Positions 24,401-36,234 of a stretch of 64,000 nucleotides of DNA are shown in pieces. A model generated the notes under the pieces. It was not told where the DNA came from and ran no database searches. It was given only the letters and a program-made list of their open reading frames with translations. The stretch is from Bolinopsis microptera. Taxonomy: Eukaryota > Ctenophora > Tentaculata > Lobata > Bolinopsidae. The translations under genes and the position numbers were made by a program. The stretch covers positions 7,867,246-7,931,245 of the forward strand of contig NC_087081.1 of NCBI RefSeq assembly GCF_026151205.1, in the 5' to 3' direction. Each line of letters begins with the position of its first letter. Within the stretch, counting starts at the first letter, position 1.

Positions 24401-27073
24401 AACAATATTTACACACAGACGAATGCAGAAAACTGCCGAACATCCAGAACCTAGGAACAACCACCCAATTTCCTGTTCCCTACGATACCCGGGTAACAGT
24501 GCATTGTGATGCTGGGTACTCTCTTGTAGGTGGTGTCATCATCTCATGTATCCAGGACGATAGCTATCAAAGTTTTGATGGAAAACTTCCTTCTTGCGAA
24601 GAAAGTGAGTTTATCATTGTAACCTCTATCATTAACGGTTTTTATGGTTTTAGAGCTGAATATGAAAAAAATTGTTATTTTGCAACGTAAATGACACAAT
24701 AGCACAATATAAGAATATAACTGTGTAGTGTCGACCTACTGCATTATTATAGAAATTGTCTTAACAACCAGAGTACTGCTCCGGTGTACCTCCTGATATT
24801 TCACATCTAAAGTCGAGCACGATTTTCCCTGTGAGTTACGGGATAGTTGTGTCAGTGAGCTGTTCGGAAGACAAAGAATTAAGGGGCGACGAAATGATCA
24901 CCTGTAACCAGGGTGTGCATTTCGATTTCCAGGAAAAACCTAAGTGCAACGATGGCGGTAAGTATGATCTTGAAGTGACATCAACATTTTATAAATTTGT
25001 TGTTTTAACCGGTTAGAAATTAAAACCCTTTCCGCAAAAATAGTTCACTCAAAAGTAAAAGTTATACGTGTACACGTTTAGTATTTGTTTAATATAAGCA
25101 AAAAAACAATTCGTATAAGAAGACTGGATGTAGCATTAGATTCTACAGGAACTTGTACGGAGTTGCCGATAGGAGGACACTTAAAAACAGACTCTGTATT
25201 CCCGGTGAAGAAAGGAGCTGAGATATTCGTGAACTGTGTTGAGGGGTTCACCCTCACTTCAGGAGACAGAACGATAACCTGTGTACAAGACGCTGACTAC
25301 ACCTCATCGACTCAACTTCCCACTTGTATCATCGGTAAGAATTTGTTTTTCAAAAGGTTGAATTCATAGTGATGCTTGCACTATCAAACTGACTTTAATT
25401 GTATAATGTTATAACAAGAATTGTTGACATGAATCTGAATTCCTAAAATCATCATACAATATACATACTAAGAAAGACTATGATAAATCAGACTCTATGC
25501 TTCTATATATAGAAGCATAGAGTCTGATTTATCATAGTCTTAATATTTATACATAAATATTAAGGTTTTTTTTCAGAAAAGTGCACAAAATTGCCGAATA
25601 TCTTTGACTTGAAGACCAGCACCTCACTTCCAGTGGACCACGGAACAATAGTGGAAATGGACTGTATCCCGGGGTACAGTCTGTCAGGGAGCAGACTCAT
25701 CACCTGTATTAAGGACAACAACTGGGGTTTCTTGGATTCCCCTCAGTGTATTTTAGGTAGGTTTTTGTAGTACTCTCAAAGAAGAATTATGATTAAAGAA
25801 TTGAGACACTGCAGCAGTGACATGAGAGTTACATTGTGAGAAAGAGCAATTTAAGAGCACTTATTATATCCAAAATGATATTGTCATCATTGGTACGGGT
25901 GATATCAGGAAAACAAAAAATTGGTTGAATTGAATAAATGTTTCCATATTCACCTGAAATTCGTTACTCACTATCCCTGATTTATAATATCGTAGCCACA
26001 AACTAATACCCAATCATCTCAGATACGTGTACAGAACTACCAGCAGCTGTTTCAGACATGACAACAACCAGCACCTTCCCCGTGATAGTAGGAACTGTGG
26101 TGGAGGTGAACTGTAAGCCGGGTCACACTCTCGCCGGAGACAACAGCATCACTTGTATCAGAGATTTTTCCTTCACCATCGGTCAACGTCCTACCTGCAC
26201 CATAGGTTTGAAAATCATTAATTAAAAAATGTAGTCCCACCTATGAGATCAGAATAATGAAGAAATGTATATAATAAGTTGAAGATACTAAAATTTAATC
26301 TTAATCTGCAGATCGCTGCACCGGTATGATGATTGAAAATTACCTTTCAACTGACGCTACATTTCCTATCACATACGGAACTGCTATCACAGTAGTCTGT
26401 GATCCTGAGTACTCGCTGACGGGCAGTAAAGTGATAACATGTGAGAAAGGGATTGTATACTCTCACCAGTCTTCACGTCCTAAATGTGTTAACTCAGGTG
26501 AATGAACCAATAGATTAGCTGATATTATCGTATCGTATTGAATGATTTAATAGTTTCATTTTAATGATAGGTTGATCATAAATATGAAAAAGAGTAACCT
26601 GGCTCATTATCACTCACAATCACTCATCATTTCCACATTCCTGTCTCATTGTTGGAATGTGGTGATAATGTTATAACATTGTTGTCTCTTATATCGACGA
26701 CCAGTCCAATTGATGTGCTTGTTTGTTATTATGTAATGTTATTCAAGTCTCTCCAGGATATTAACTTCAGAGTTAAACTTTTCCTTAAAGACAGATATCT
26801 TGTAATGAAGCAGGTACAATCCATAATCGACTTTGTTCGAGGGATAATTATATTTTACTTTTTACTATCGTGTTTGATTAAAGTGGATCGATTGTGCATG
26901 TGCATTATACTTGTCAAAATCTTTCAATACCAACTTATCGTTGATCGAACAGACCAAACCAGAAAAGTGCAAATTGTCCATAGACTAATTTATGAGGTTA
27001 TTTGTATCGAGTTGAACGAAAGGATTTTTTAATGTTATTCAATGAGATAATTTTTCTAATTGCAGTTTTATAA
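21499..27073 (+). CDS. Secreted mosaic protein: galactose-binding-like, Cys-rich repeats and seven CCP/sushi modules
   Basis: Exons: 21499-21553, 21801-22229, 22893-23327, 23549-23692, 23946-24128, 24419-24604, 24772-24957, 25149-25334, 25577-25756, 26023-26205, 26312-26497 and a last short exon 27066-27073 giving V-L-stop. The coding length is 2361 bases (786 residues), and every intron is phase 1. Residues 1-18 are a signal peptide (MSIFLLLMLHLIFSPAHC). The next about 140 residues contain AIDLDQETY and SWLKITLDQVYCVEKVII, typical of fucolectin or F5/8-type galactose-binding domains. Exon 3 encodes nine 14-16-residue repeats (CEAGKYSAAGSATCSE) of the ephrin-receptor-like Cys-rich type. Exon 4 continues this type (CPAGTYKDS, CPLNTYSTES). 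Exons 5-11 each encode one four-cysteine CCP module ending in Pro-x-Cys or similar. With no membrane segment seen, it is probably secreted. Such mosaics act in adhesion or recognition; the specific role is unknown. The terminal exon is the weakest part: an alternative at 30635 (ESFSLMGDE then stop) also fits in phase. Confidence 0.85.
22549..22743 (+). pseudogene. LINE reverse-transcriptase fragment in an intron
   Basis: An open stretch reads HADDTKIWRGI, then about 20 residues on NWAHHNKIVFHPSKSHVLS. This is the catalytic (Y/F)ADD motif and following segment of a non-LTR retrotransposon reverse transcriptase (jockey/CR1-like). It lies in intron 2 of the CCP mosaic gene, same strand, with both sides of the enzyme missing. 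Confidence 0.75.
22893..23327 (+). repeat. 48-bp coding minisatellite in exon 3
   Basis: Seven central units of 48 bases (GAAGCTGGGAAATATAGTGC core) are nearly identical at DNA level, third positions included, implying recent expansion or homogenisation in frame. Confidence 0.9.
25474..25562. repeat. Perfect 68-bp palindrome followed by a second palindrome
   Basis: 25474-25541 is its own reverse complement with 34-bp arms and no loop (centre TATATA at 25507/25508). Directly after it, TTAATATTTATACATAAATATTAA is a second, AT-rich near-loopless palindrome. Both lie in the intron before the fifth CCP exon. Confidence 0.9.
26498..27065 (+). other. Last intron of the CCP mosaic gene
   Basis: It starts GTGAATG at 26498 and ends TTGCAG at 27065. 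The sequence is AT-rich and contains nothing recognisable; a chance open frame at 26649-27032 has no domain-like features. Confidence 0.5.
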
Positions 27074-28234
27074 CTTCTGGATGCAGTCAAGAAAGAAAAT
27101 ATTAAAACCTCGGAGCGATTCAACTGACTGAAGTATTTTTATCTGTTTGGATATTAAAATTATGTTCAATGTGTAAGAAAAATAGGTTTGTACTGCGATT
27201 TCAAGATCTCGTCATTTATATTAATCCCTCATTCAGTGGAAGAAAATGTGAGCTAAGGAGAAGAAAAGGATTGTGACTATCAGCAACCTATGGACTACCG
27301 CAACTTCTTCGGAACTAGAAACGAAAAGCGTATCTGATCAGTGATATCATACATATAAGTGAGCGATCATCGTCATGTCAAATTAATTACATCTGAGTTT
27401 GCATTTGCATTTCAAATATAAAACCACCATAATTTTCATTCAAAGTTTCAATGAAAGTTTTTATTGATATTAGGAACCGACCGGATTGGGGTTTTGGCTG
27501 CCGGACCGGATTCAGCCGGATTTGGATCTCAAATCCGGCAAGCCGGATTTTGGCGGACCGGAACCGGTGGTTTCAGAGTGAAATAAAAGGCAGCCGGATT
27601 TTGCCGGATTTTGCCGGTTTTTGCCGGATGTTGCCGGAAAATTTCCTTCCTTTCCACGCCTAATCTTCATCGAGCACTTCTTGCAGCTTGCATAAGGGAT
27701 CCCATTTTCTTCTGAGTAGAACAACCAGACGGACGATGTTTTAGATTTACTACTACTCGACTCGACTTAGGGCGGCTTCAACGTCCGAACAGATATAGTT
27801 TTTTTACAAATCTTCCTATCTACTACTAGACATTGCTTAAACAAGCAGTACGTATCAGACACAATGTAACACGAGTAGACACGAGTCACGACACTAGACA
27901 AGTAATAATCAGAAATGATATCTAATTGGCATATGCTGCCAGACCCCTGATTGAGCGCGTTTGTGCGAATTTCCTTTTTTTATGCAAGTCTGAGTATCAT
28001 TGGGTCACGTGACTTACAACCAGAGGTGCTTAGCAAGGTTGTTCGTAAGCAGGCACTGTCTAGTACAGTACTAATCACCGTCTGGTGTCTAGAGCTGAGT
28101 CACATGATTGCAGTAATGAGCTAATTAAGTAGCTACCCAGACCCTGAACACGTGACCTTCATATTTCGTATTTCATAATCAGAAGATTAAATACTGCCAA
28201 TTTTGCGATTATAGCCGGGGGCTAGCCCAGGGAG

Positions 28235-30360
28235 GTGGCCCAAAATATTTTCCGGTTTTTTCTAAGTCCGCACCTACCCCTCGATACACTATTCTGTATT
28301 CTGGACTCAAGGTTTCCCCCGGTAATGCGATCTCGGAAGGCAGGCCTCCCCTTTGCAACACGAGCTCGGAAGCGGGAGCTCTCGATACAGGAGGTACGTC
28401 TCGAGAACGACTCGGACCGAAAACTTTTAAGTTAAAATTTTTCGAAGTTTTTCTGAAGGATGATAATTAATCACTCTACACTCGACTGTCACGTGACATA
28501 CCTTATATGTAGTTATATATAACTACATATAAGGTATAACACAAGTGGCACTGATGCAGATGAATCATGGATAATTATTGACTGTTGACGAAAACTCGAA
28601 GTTTGAAATCCAAAGTATAAAGCTGCATGTAGTAGAAACGTAATCGGGAAATCAGGATTAAATATGATCACACGTAACGCGCGGATATAACATGTGCTTT
28701 ATCCAATGCGAAACTAAAAGTGATGAAAATAAAAAATCGACTGTAGAGTGATTTAGCGCGACCGTTTTCTGAAAACCACTTTTTTCCACGATTCAGGCTA
28801 CCCTGTTCATTATTAGCCGAAAATATTTTTTCGGTTTTTCGAAGTCCCCACCTACCCCTCGATACACAATTCTGGACTCGAGGTTTCCCCTGGTAATGTG
28901 ATCTCGAAAGGCAGGCCTCCCCTTTGCAATACGAGCTCGGAAGCGGGAGCTCTCGATACAGGAGGTACGTCTCGAGAACGACTCGGACCGAAAACTTTTA
29001 AGTTAAAATTTTTCGAAGTTTTTCTGAAAACCACTTTTTTCCAGAATTCAGGCTACCCTGTTCATTATTAGCCGAAAATATTTTTTCGGTTTTTCGAAGT
29101 CCCCACCTACCCCTCGATACACAATTCTGGACTCGAGGTTTCCCCTGGTAATGTGATCTCGAAAGGCAGGCCTCCCCTTTGCAATACGAGCTCGGAAGCG
29201 GGAGCTCTCGATACAGGAGGTACGTCTCGAGAACGACTCGGACCGAAAACTTTTAAGTTAAAATTTTTCGAAGTTTTTCTGAAAACCACTTTTTTCCACG
29301 ATTCAGGCTACCCTGTTCATTATTAGCCGAAAATATTTTTTCGGTTTTTCGAAGTCCCCACCTACCCCTCGATACACAATTCTGGACTCGAGGTTTCCCC
29401 TGGTAATGTGATCTCGAAAGGCAGGCCTCCCCTTTGCAATACGAGCTCGGAAGCGGGAGCTCTCGATACAGGAGGTACGTCTCGAGAACGACTCGGACCG
29501 AAAAACTTCTAAGTCAAAATTTTTCAAAGTTTTTCTGAAAACCACTTTTTTCCACGATTCAGGCTACCCTGTTCATTATTAGCCGAAAATATTTTTTCGG
29601 TTTTTCGAAGTCCCCACCTACCCCTCGATACACAATTCTGGACTCGAGGTTTCCCCTGGTAATGTGATCTCGAAAGGCAGGCCTCCCCTTTGCAATACGA
29701 GCTCGGAAGCGGGAGCTCTCGATACAGGAGGTACGTCTCGAGAACGACTCGGACCGAAAAACTTCTAAGTCAAAATTTTTCAAAGTTTTTCTGAAAACCA
29801 CTTTTTTCCACGATTCAGGCTACTCTGTTCATTATTAGCCGAAAATATTTTTTCGGTTTTTCGAAGTCCGCACCTACCCATCGATACACAATTCTGGACT
29901 CGAGGTTTCCCCCGGTAATGTGATCTTGGAAGGCAGGCCTCCCCTTTGCAACACGAGCTCGGAAGCGGGAGCTCTCGATACAGGAGGTACGTCTCGAGAA
30001 CGACTCGGACCGAAAAACTTCTAAGTCAAAATTTAAAAAAAGTTTTTCTGAAAACCACTTTTTTCCACGATTCAGGCTACCCTGTTCATTATTAGCCGAA
30101 AATATTTTTTCGGTTTTTCGAAGTCCGCACCTACCCATCGATACACAATTCTGGACTCGAGGTTTCGCCCGGTAATGTGATCTTGGAAGGCAGGCCTCCC
30201 CTTTGCAACACGAGCTCGGAAGCGGGAGCTTTCGATACAGGAGGTACGTCTCGAGAACGACTCGGACCGAAAAACTTCTAAGTCAAAATTTAAAAAAAGT
30301 TTTTCTGAAAACCACTTTTTTCCACGATTCAGGCTACCCTGTTCATTATTAGCCGAAAAT
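28235..30360. repeat. 255-257-bp tandem repeat, six-plus copies
   Basis: The landmark ATTATTAGCCGAAAATATT recurs at 28809, 29064, 29319, 29575, 29831, 30088 and 30345. A displaced first copy at 28235-28455 is cut off by the nested MITE. Short open frames recur in each unit and are not considered genes. Confidence 0.95.
28470..28754. mobile_element. MITE with ATCACTCTACA ends, nested in the hAT-like element
   Basis: Ends are AATCACTCTACACTCGACTG and the complement of AAATCACTCTACAGTCGA. It contains a 38-bp near-perfect palindrome centred at about 28518. A second copy, in inverse orientation, is at 32795-33167 inside fold-back element 2. Confidence 0.75.
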
Positions 30361-30516
30361 ATTTTTTTGATTCTTTTTCGGTAAAAAAAACTGAAACCCG
30401 GCAAAAATCCGGCAAATTTTTTTCCAGCCGGAGCCGGAACCGGAACCGGATTTTGAAGCCGGATATCCGGCCGGAACCGGATTCAGCCGGATTTCCGGTC
30501 GGTTCCTAATTGATAT

Positions 30517-31185
30517 TAAATATATAGGTTTAGTTGAAAACATATAAATTCTGTATACTCCCTGGTACTATCACTTAATTATTTAAACGATACAAATTAT
30601 CATGGTACAATCTATAAATCACTTCTAATTTCAGAGTCTTTTTCACTGATGGGAGACGAATGATAATATCACATCCGTCATATAACACGCTTATAAGGTA
30701 CGTACTTTATTCATTAAACATTTGGATTATTTAGATCAAAGAATTGTTATATTGTTTATATTTTCCAGTTCAACAAGATTTCTAACAAGCTCAGCTGTTA
30801 GTATTTTACATACTCATGTTACCACCGTTAGAAATTTCAAACAAATATCATCACTCAGACATCCTAGGTAACAGCATCACCTAACGATGAGAAGAAAGTT
30901 TGTAAGAGACCAAGACGAATCTGCCCTCCTCCGGGAATATTGAGCACAGAATAAGAGGTTAAAAGGTAATATTATAGATTTTATAGCCGTCTTTCTAGTG
31001 ACTCCCTGTTCAATTGATTCTTATAAAAACCAGAAGTTTAATATCAGCTATTGAACTTAACTACTGACATAATAGTAAGATGATATTGAGAGGTGTTTTG
31101 TTTATTCCTTTCACACAAGCTACTATTTTTATAGTACTAGTATAACTGTTGCTGTATGATAGAATTTTAGGTCGGTTAATCCGGG
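30517..31185. other. Duplicated segment with exon-like pieces
   Basis: 30635-30700 is bounded by TTTCAG and GTACGT, and a further acceptor (TTTTCCAG) lies near 30770; the same sites are kept in the right copy near 35686 and 35820. The segment reads open in one frame, but no known domain is recognisable. It may be a 3' UTR exon or the remnant of another gene. Confidence 0.35.
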
Positions 31186-31760
31186 TCGGCTGTAAGATGT
31201 CTTGTGAGTGCAAGAGCTTCTAGGATTAGATATATTCAGTTATTCAGTTATTCAGTTATTCAGTTATTCAGTATCTGCTTATTGAACCTTTATCTTGACT
31301 TAGCTGTAGAGGAGAGGGACTAAATTCTGACCTTGTCTAAACTATCCTGGACAGGGAATATTAACGGTTAATTTACTATCATCTCAGTCTTCTTAGTGTA
31401 CGTGAAAGAGTCTGGGATTAGATATATTATTCAGTTATTCAGTTATTCAGTATCTACCTATTGAACCTTTATCTTGACTAAGCTGTAGAGGGGAGGGACT
31501 AAATTCTGACCTTCTCTAAACTATCCTGGACAGGGAATATTAACGGTTAATTTACTATCATAGTTCTAAGTGTATATAGTACGTGAAAGAGCCTGGGATT
31601 AGATATATTCAGTTATTCAGTTATTCAGTATCTGCCTATTGAACCTTTATCTCGACTAAGCTGTAGAGGGGAGGGACTAAATTCTGACCATGTCTAAACT
31701 TTCCTGGACAGGGAATATTAACAGTTAATTTATTATCATCTCAGAGTTCTGAGTGTCTGG
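31186..31760. repeat. About 179-bp tandem repeat, three copies (left duplication copy)
   Basis: Units are marked by AGCTGTAGAGGGGAGGGACT near 31303, 31481 and 31659, separated by short ATTCAGTT microsatellite runs. The right duplication copy has four units (36235-36980), so copy number changed after duplication. Confidence 0.85.
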
Positions 31761-32462
31761 GATCAGGTAAACTTTATATGATAAACGTACCTAATTACAG
31801 GATGTTGTTTGAACGGACATTAGTTTGACATGAGAGGCCATCACATTGTTCAGATGTGATAATTATTAAATCAGATGTCTTAAGTTTCCTTACAATATAT
31901 AAAGCTAAAAGGTGAAAAACTTGAAATTTATTATCAACGAAACAAGTGTTAGCATGTGGTTAAGCGCGACAAGATAAAATAGTTGAAGATCAGTGTTTTT
32001 ACTGATCTGTTTTTCAGGATAATTAATAGACGAAGACAAAAAGAATTAAGCCAGTAACTAATCAACTTAGAAACAAGAAGATCCCTGTAGTACGGGACCA
32101 ACGTAACCGGATTGCACGAAGACACGGGACTATAATCTTGCAATTACCAGGATACATAAAGTTAGTTACTCTGTCCCCGTCAGACACATTTACTTTCTCA
32201 TTTCTTGATGAGATGAAATCTTGTCGAGATCTTATCGCAATAATATATCTTTATACTTAAATCGATTTTTAATATTCACAGAGATTTATGAGTTTAACAA
32301 TGTAACAATGTCTAATTCTCTCCAAGACGCAGTTAACTGAGTAAAGTGAAAGCTTGCGACCCTGGATAACAACAAAGTTGTGAACATGAAAATGTAAGTC
32401 AACAGAATATTGAACAAGGGAAAATGAATAAACGAATTTATTTTGGCGTAGTATCACATATC
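31761..32462. other. Duplicated non-coding segment
   Basis: Aligned with 36981-37678 in the right copy. A donor-like ATAAAGTAAGT in the right copy is ATAAAGTTAGT here. No frame is open across the segment in either copy. Confidence 0.4.
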
Positions 32463-32794
32463 GGTTCTTTTGCGATAGTCAAAACGCGACAACTAGCGCT
32501 GGATGGCGACAACTAGCGCTATCCAGCGCTAGTTGTCACCATCCAGCGCTAGTTGTCGCTATCCAGCGCTGGATAACGCTGGCCAGCGCAAAATATATAT
32601 GTTCGATAATTGTCGCTATCCAGCGCTAGTTGTCGCCATCCAGCGCTAGTTGTCGCCATCCAGCGCTAGTTGTCGCTATCCAGCGCTAGTTGTCGCTGGC
32701 TATGCGACACTGTCGCACGCGATAGTTTGCGATGGCCAGCGCAACTGGCCAGCGGTGTCTGACGAGTAATAGTATACTAATATCGAGCGTGCTA

Positions 32795-33167
32795 AATCAC
32801 TCTACAGTCGATCTTCGAGATTGTTCTAAAGGGGCCCCCGATGGTTGTAACCAACTTCAATCGATGTATTTTCGGACGCTAATTCCGAATCAACCCCCAT
32901 GGGCCCATGACATATGGTTAAAATGCTCTCCTGACGAGATATTGGCGAAAAACTGTACATGTATCGATCACGTGATATGACCGTATAAGGAAGTTAGTCT
33001 AATTTCTCGTTATTATTAGGGTTTCAGCATATGTTTTTGTTAAGGATTGGGTTAGGGTTAGGGTTGGGATCAGATTAGAGGGTTAAGGTTTCGAAAAGTC
33101 GTTCAGAACCAGCTAGAGTCAGAGAATGGGTTAAAAAAGTCACGTGACAGTCGAGTGTAAAGTGATT
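32795..33167. mobile_element. MITE with ATCACTCTACA ends, nested in fold-back element 2
   Basis: Left end AATCACTCTACAGTCGA and right end TCGAGTGTAAAGTGATT. This is the inverse-orientation relative of 28470-28754. It contains TTGGGTTAGGGTTAGGGTTG at about 33048-33067, two telomere-type units. Confidence 0.7.
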
Positions 33168-33679
33168 ACCTTACAAGACATATCTATGGCGGCCTAATTT
33201 GCGACGACCGAAATTTTGGCGGTCCGAAAATATGGCGAAATTGAACAAAAACCGTCAAATTTCGGACGTCACAGAAAATAAGGGTATTTTTCATCATTTT
33301 TTGTGACAGTAAGCAGTAAGGAAATTTCTGAAATTCGGTAAAATCATGTTCAAACTTAGTCTGTATTAAGACTGTAAGACTTTCATGTTAGCACATACAT
33401 GTATTTTAATACAAATTTAAACTGTATTGCTTGACATTCAATTCGTCATTGGTGTGGTAATAATTTGTCCCAAGATGCCAGAATTTATTTATTTATTTTA
33501 CTTGATATTACTTTTTAGAAACAAAATAAAGCAGTGAAGGCACAGTCATTGAAATAAGCTAAAAGATAATGCGACGGATTCTAGTACGACGACCGAAATT
33601 TTGGCGGTCCGAAAATATGGCGAAATTTTCGGAAAACCGCCACATTTCGTACGTTATAAATATGTCTTGTAAGGTAATC
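33164..33679. mobile_element. MITE with GATTACCTTACAAGAC ends
   Basis: 20-bp inverted ends: GATTACCTTACAAGACATAT and its complement. The interior holds two direct copies of CGACCGAAATTTTGGCGG (33207 and 33591). It directly abuts the preceding MITE. Confidence 0.75.
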
Positions 33680-34394
33680 ATCATCCGACTAATATCGCAA
33701 GTATACGATTTTGATACATTGCGCTGGCTAGCGCTGGCTAGCGCTGGTTAGCGCTGGCTAGCGCTGGTTAGCGCTGGTTAGCGCGGGCTAGCGCTGGTTA
33801 GCGACAACTAGCGCTGGCTAGCGATAGTTAGCGCTGGCCAGCGCTGGCCAGCGCTAGCTGACGAGTAATAGCGCAAAAATTTTGCGCTGGATATCGATGG
33901 CCAGCGCTGGCCAGCGCTAGTTGTCGCTATCCAGCGCTAGTTGTCGCTATCCAGCGCTAGTTATCGAACTGTTTTCTGCGATGGCCAGTTGCGCTGGCCA
34001 TCGCAAACTATCGCGTGCGACAGTGTCGCATAGCCAGCGACAACTAGCGCTGGATAGCGACAACTAGCGCTGGATGGCGACAACTAGCGCTGGATGGCGA
34101 CAACTAGCGCTGGATAGCGACAATTATCGAACATATATATTTTGCGCTGGCCAGCGTTATCCAGCGCTGGATAGCGACAACTAGCGCTGGATGGCGACAA
34201 CTAGCGCTGGATAGCGCTAGTTGTCGCCATCCAGCGCTAGTTGTCGCGTTTTGACTATCGCAAAAGAACCCACATATCTTTTTTGCAACCGAGCCCTTAT
34301 AATAAAGAAGAAAATATCGATTTTCTTTCGTTTTCCTGCGTGTTTCTTTATATTAGCCATGTCTCCACATGTCCGAGTAAACATTCACAACAAT

Positions 34395-35140
34395 GTTCAC
34401 AATTACATGTTTTGAGGTAAAACCTGTAAAAGCAAATTGGATTTCACGGAGCTTATTATCAACCCTCACTATGAAAGTATGAAGCGGATCTGCAGATTCT
34501 TCTTGACTAAAACAAGCTTAACTAATGTAAGTTGACGGTGAGATACAAAAGATATTGATCCCAAATATCTAATAGTAATATTTTATTGTGTGATTAATAC
34601 TTTAATATTTGGTCAAGGAATGATTTTGCAGATTGCGGCAATGGCGATTAGCCTTTTGTCATTTCCGATTTAATGTTGGGTATATTTTCTTCTTTTTTTG
34701 AGTTCTCAAATTGAGTACTCAAATATACCCACCATAAGAATTTACATTTGATGCGGCACCAGCAGAGTTAGTGCATTAGCATAAAGTATCTTTATCTTAG
34801 CTAATCTGTGATTTTGAATTTTCAATTACATACGAGCTTTTCTGAGGGGAGAGACGAAGTTCTAATCTTAATATCTCTTAACAATACAGGCCCCAGGGTA
34901 GGGTTTAATGTTACTCTTAACATGGACATTTTCACTTTTTCACGTGTATTGTTATAGTCGGCTCTCCTACAGATTGAGATACCGCAAGAAAGAGCTGTTC
35001 CTTCGTCCACAGAGGGGAGGACAAAGTTACCAACGTTTATCAGGCCAGGTTATGACACCTTTAAATATGAATATTCAAATACTATCTGACGGGGGCTTTC
35101 CTCAAATGTAATGGCTCATGATCCAACATTATTTTGAAAC
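34395..35140 (+). pseudogene. Decayed copy of exon-like segments (left duplication copy)
   Basis: 34395-34525 corresponds to 37801-37920, but the acceptor ATTACAG is changed to ATTACATG, there is a 7-base insertion and a new in-frame stop. 34830-35130 corresponds to 38211-38525, but the frame is broken by insertions after about 40 residues. The left copy therefore degenerated relative to the right one. Confidence 0.55.
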
Positions 35141-36234
35141 CAGCTACTTCAAACATTTACAGCTTTACAGTTAATTTGGAAAAATCGTAGGGATATCAAA
35201 ATAAAAATTGAGTTATTGAAACCTCGGAGCGATTCAACTGACTGAAGTATTTTTATCTGTTTGGATATTAAAATTATGTTCAATGTGTAAGAAAAATAGG
35301 TTTGTACTGCGATTTCACGATCTCGTCATTTATATTAATCCCCCATTCAGTGGAAGAAAATGTGAGCTAAGGAGAAGAAAAGGATTGTGACTATCAGAAA
35401 CCTACGGACTACCGCAACTTCTTCGGAACTAGAAAACCAACAACATATCTGATATCATACATAGTGAGCGATCATAGTCATGTCAAATTAATCACATCTA
35501 AGTTCATTTGCATTTCAAATCTAAAACCACCATAATTTGCATTCAAAGTTTTAATGAAAGTTTTTATTGATAATAAATATATAGGTTTAGTTGAGAACAT
35601 AATTCCTGTATACTCCCTGGTACTATCACTTTATTATAACGATACAAATTATCATGGTACAATCTATAAATCACTCCTAATTTCAGAGTCTTTTTCACTG
35701 ATGGGAGACGAATGATAATATCACATCAGTCATATAACACGCTTATAAGGTACGTACTCTATTCATTAAACATTTGGCTTATTTAGATCAAAGAATTGTT
35801 ATATTGGTTATATTTTCCAGTTCAAAAGGATTTCTAACAAGCTCAGCTGTTAGTATTTTACATACTCATGTTACCACCGTTAGAAATTTCAAACAAATAT
35901 CATCACTCAGACATCCTAGGTAACAGCATCACCTATAACGATGAGAAGAAAGTTTGTAAGAGACCGAGACTAATCTGCCCTCCTCCGGGAATATTGAGCA
36001 CAGAATAAGAGATTAAGGTAATATTCTAGATTTCATAGCCGTCTTTCTAGTGACTCCCTGTTCAATTGATTCTTATAAAAACCAGAAGTTTAATGACAGC
36101 TATTGACATCATAATAAAATAATATTGAGATGTGTTTTGTTTATTCCTTTCACACAAGCTACTATTTTTATAGTAATAGTATAACTGTTGCTGTATGATA
36201 AAATTTTATGTTAAGTTTATCCGGGTCGGCTGTA

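Larger units (their letters stand above)
27471..30508. mobile_element. hAT-like non-autonomous transposon with internal satellite
   Basis: Ends are TAGGAACCGACCGGA at 27471 and its complement ending at 30508, flanked by the 8-mer ATTGATAT on both sides (27463-27470 and 30509-30516). Sub-terminal GCCGGA-rich repeats sit at both ends. The right duplication copy has the uninterrupted site at 35566-35573. The 8-bp duplication suggests the hAT superfamily. No transposase was seen; the body is mostly a 256-bp tandem repeat and a nested MITE. Confidence 0.85.
32463..34270. mobile_element. Fold-back TIR transposon with 10-bp-period arms (element 2)
   Basis: Ends are GGTTCTTTTGCGATAGTC at 32463 and its complement ending at 34270, flanked by the duplicated 8-mer CACATATC (32455-32462 and 34271-34278). 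The right duplication copy has one copy of the site (CACGTATC, 37671-37678). Arms of about 290 bp (32463-32752 and 33981-34270) are almost perfect complements, made of 10-bp words such as GCGACAACTA and GCGCTGGATA. Inside are two nested MITEs and, at 33719-33850, a block of GCTAGCGCTG units. The end sequence, duplication length and arm architecture parallel element 1. Confidence 0.9.
27105..35215. repeat. Left copy of a tandem segmental duplication
   Basis: From ACCTCGGAGCGATTCAACTG near 27110 the sequence matches 35221 onward, interrupted only by two transposons (27471-30508 and 32463-34270). Without them the copy is about 3.2 kb. The junction with the right copy is at about 35215. Small indels in this copy break motifs that remain tidy in the right copy. 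Confidence 0.9.

Noticed and set aside
26649-27032. 127-codon open frame downstream of the last CCP exon
   Set aside because: AT-rich composition, no domain, and it lies in an intron bounded by good GT and AG sites.
28852-30404. Repeated short open frames within the 256-bp units
   Set aside because: Each is the same stretch of a non-coding tandem repeat inside a hAT-like element; no domain, start context or conservation of frame across all units.
31949-32143. Minus-strand open frame repeated at 37160-37354
   Set aside because: Conserved only because the whole segment is duplicated; residues do not look protein-like and no splice context supports it.
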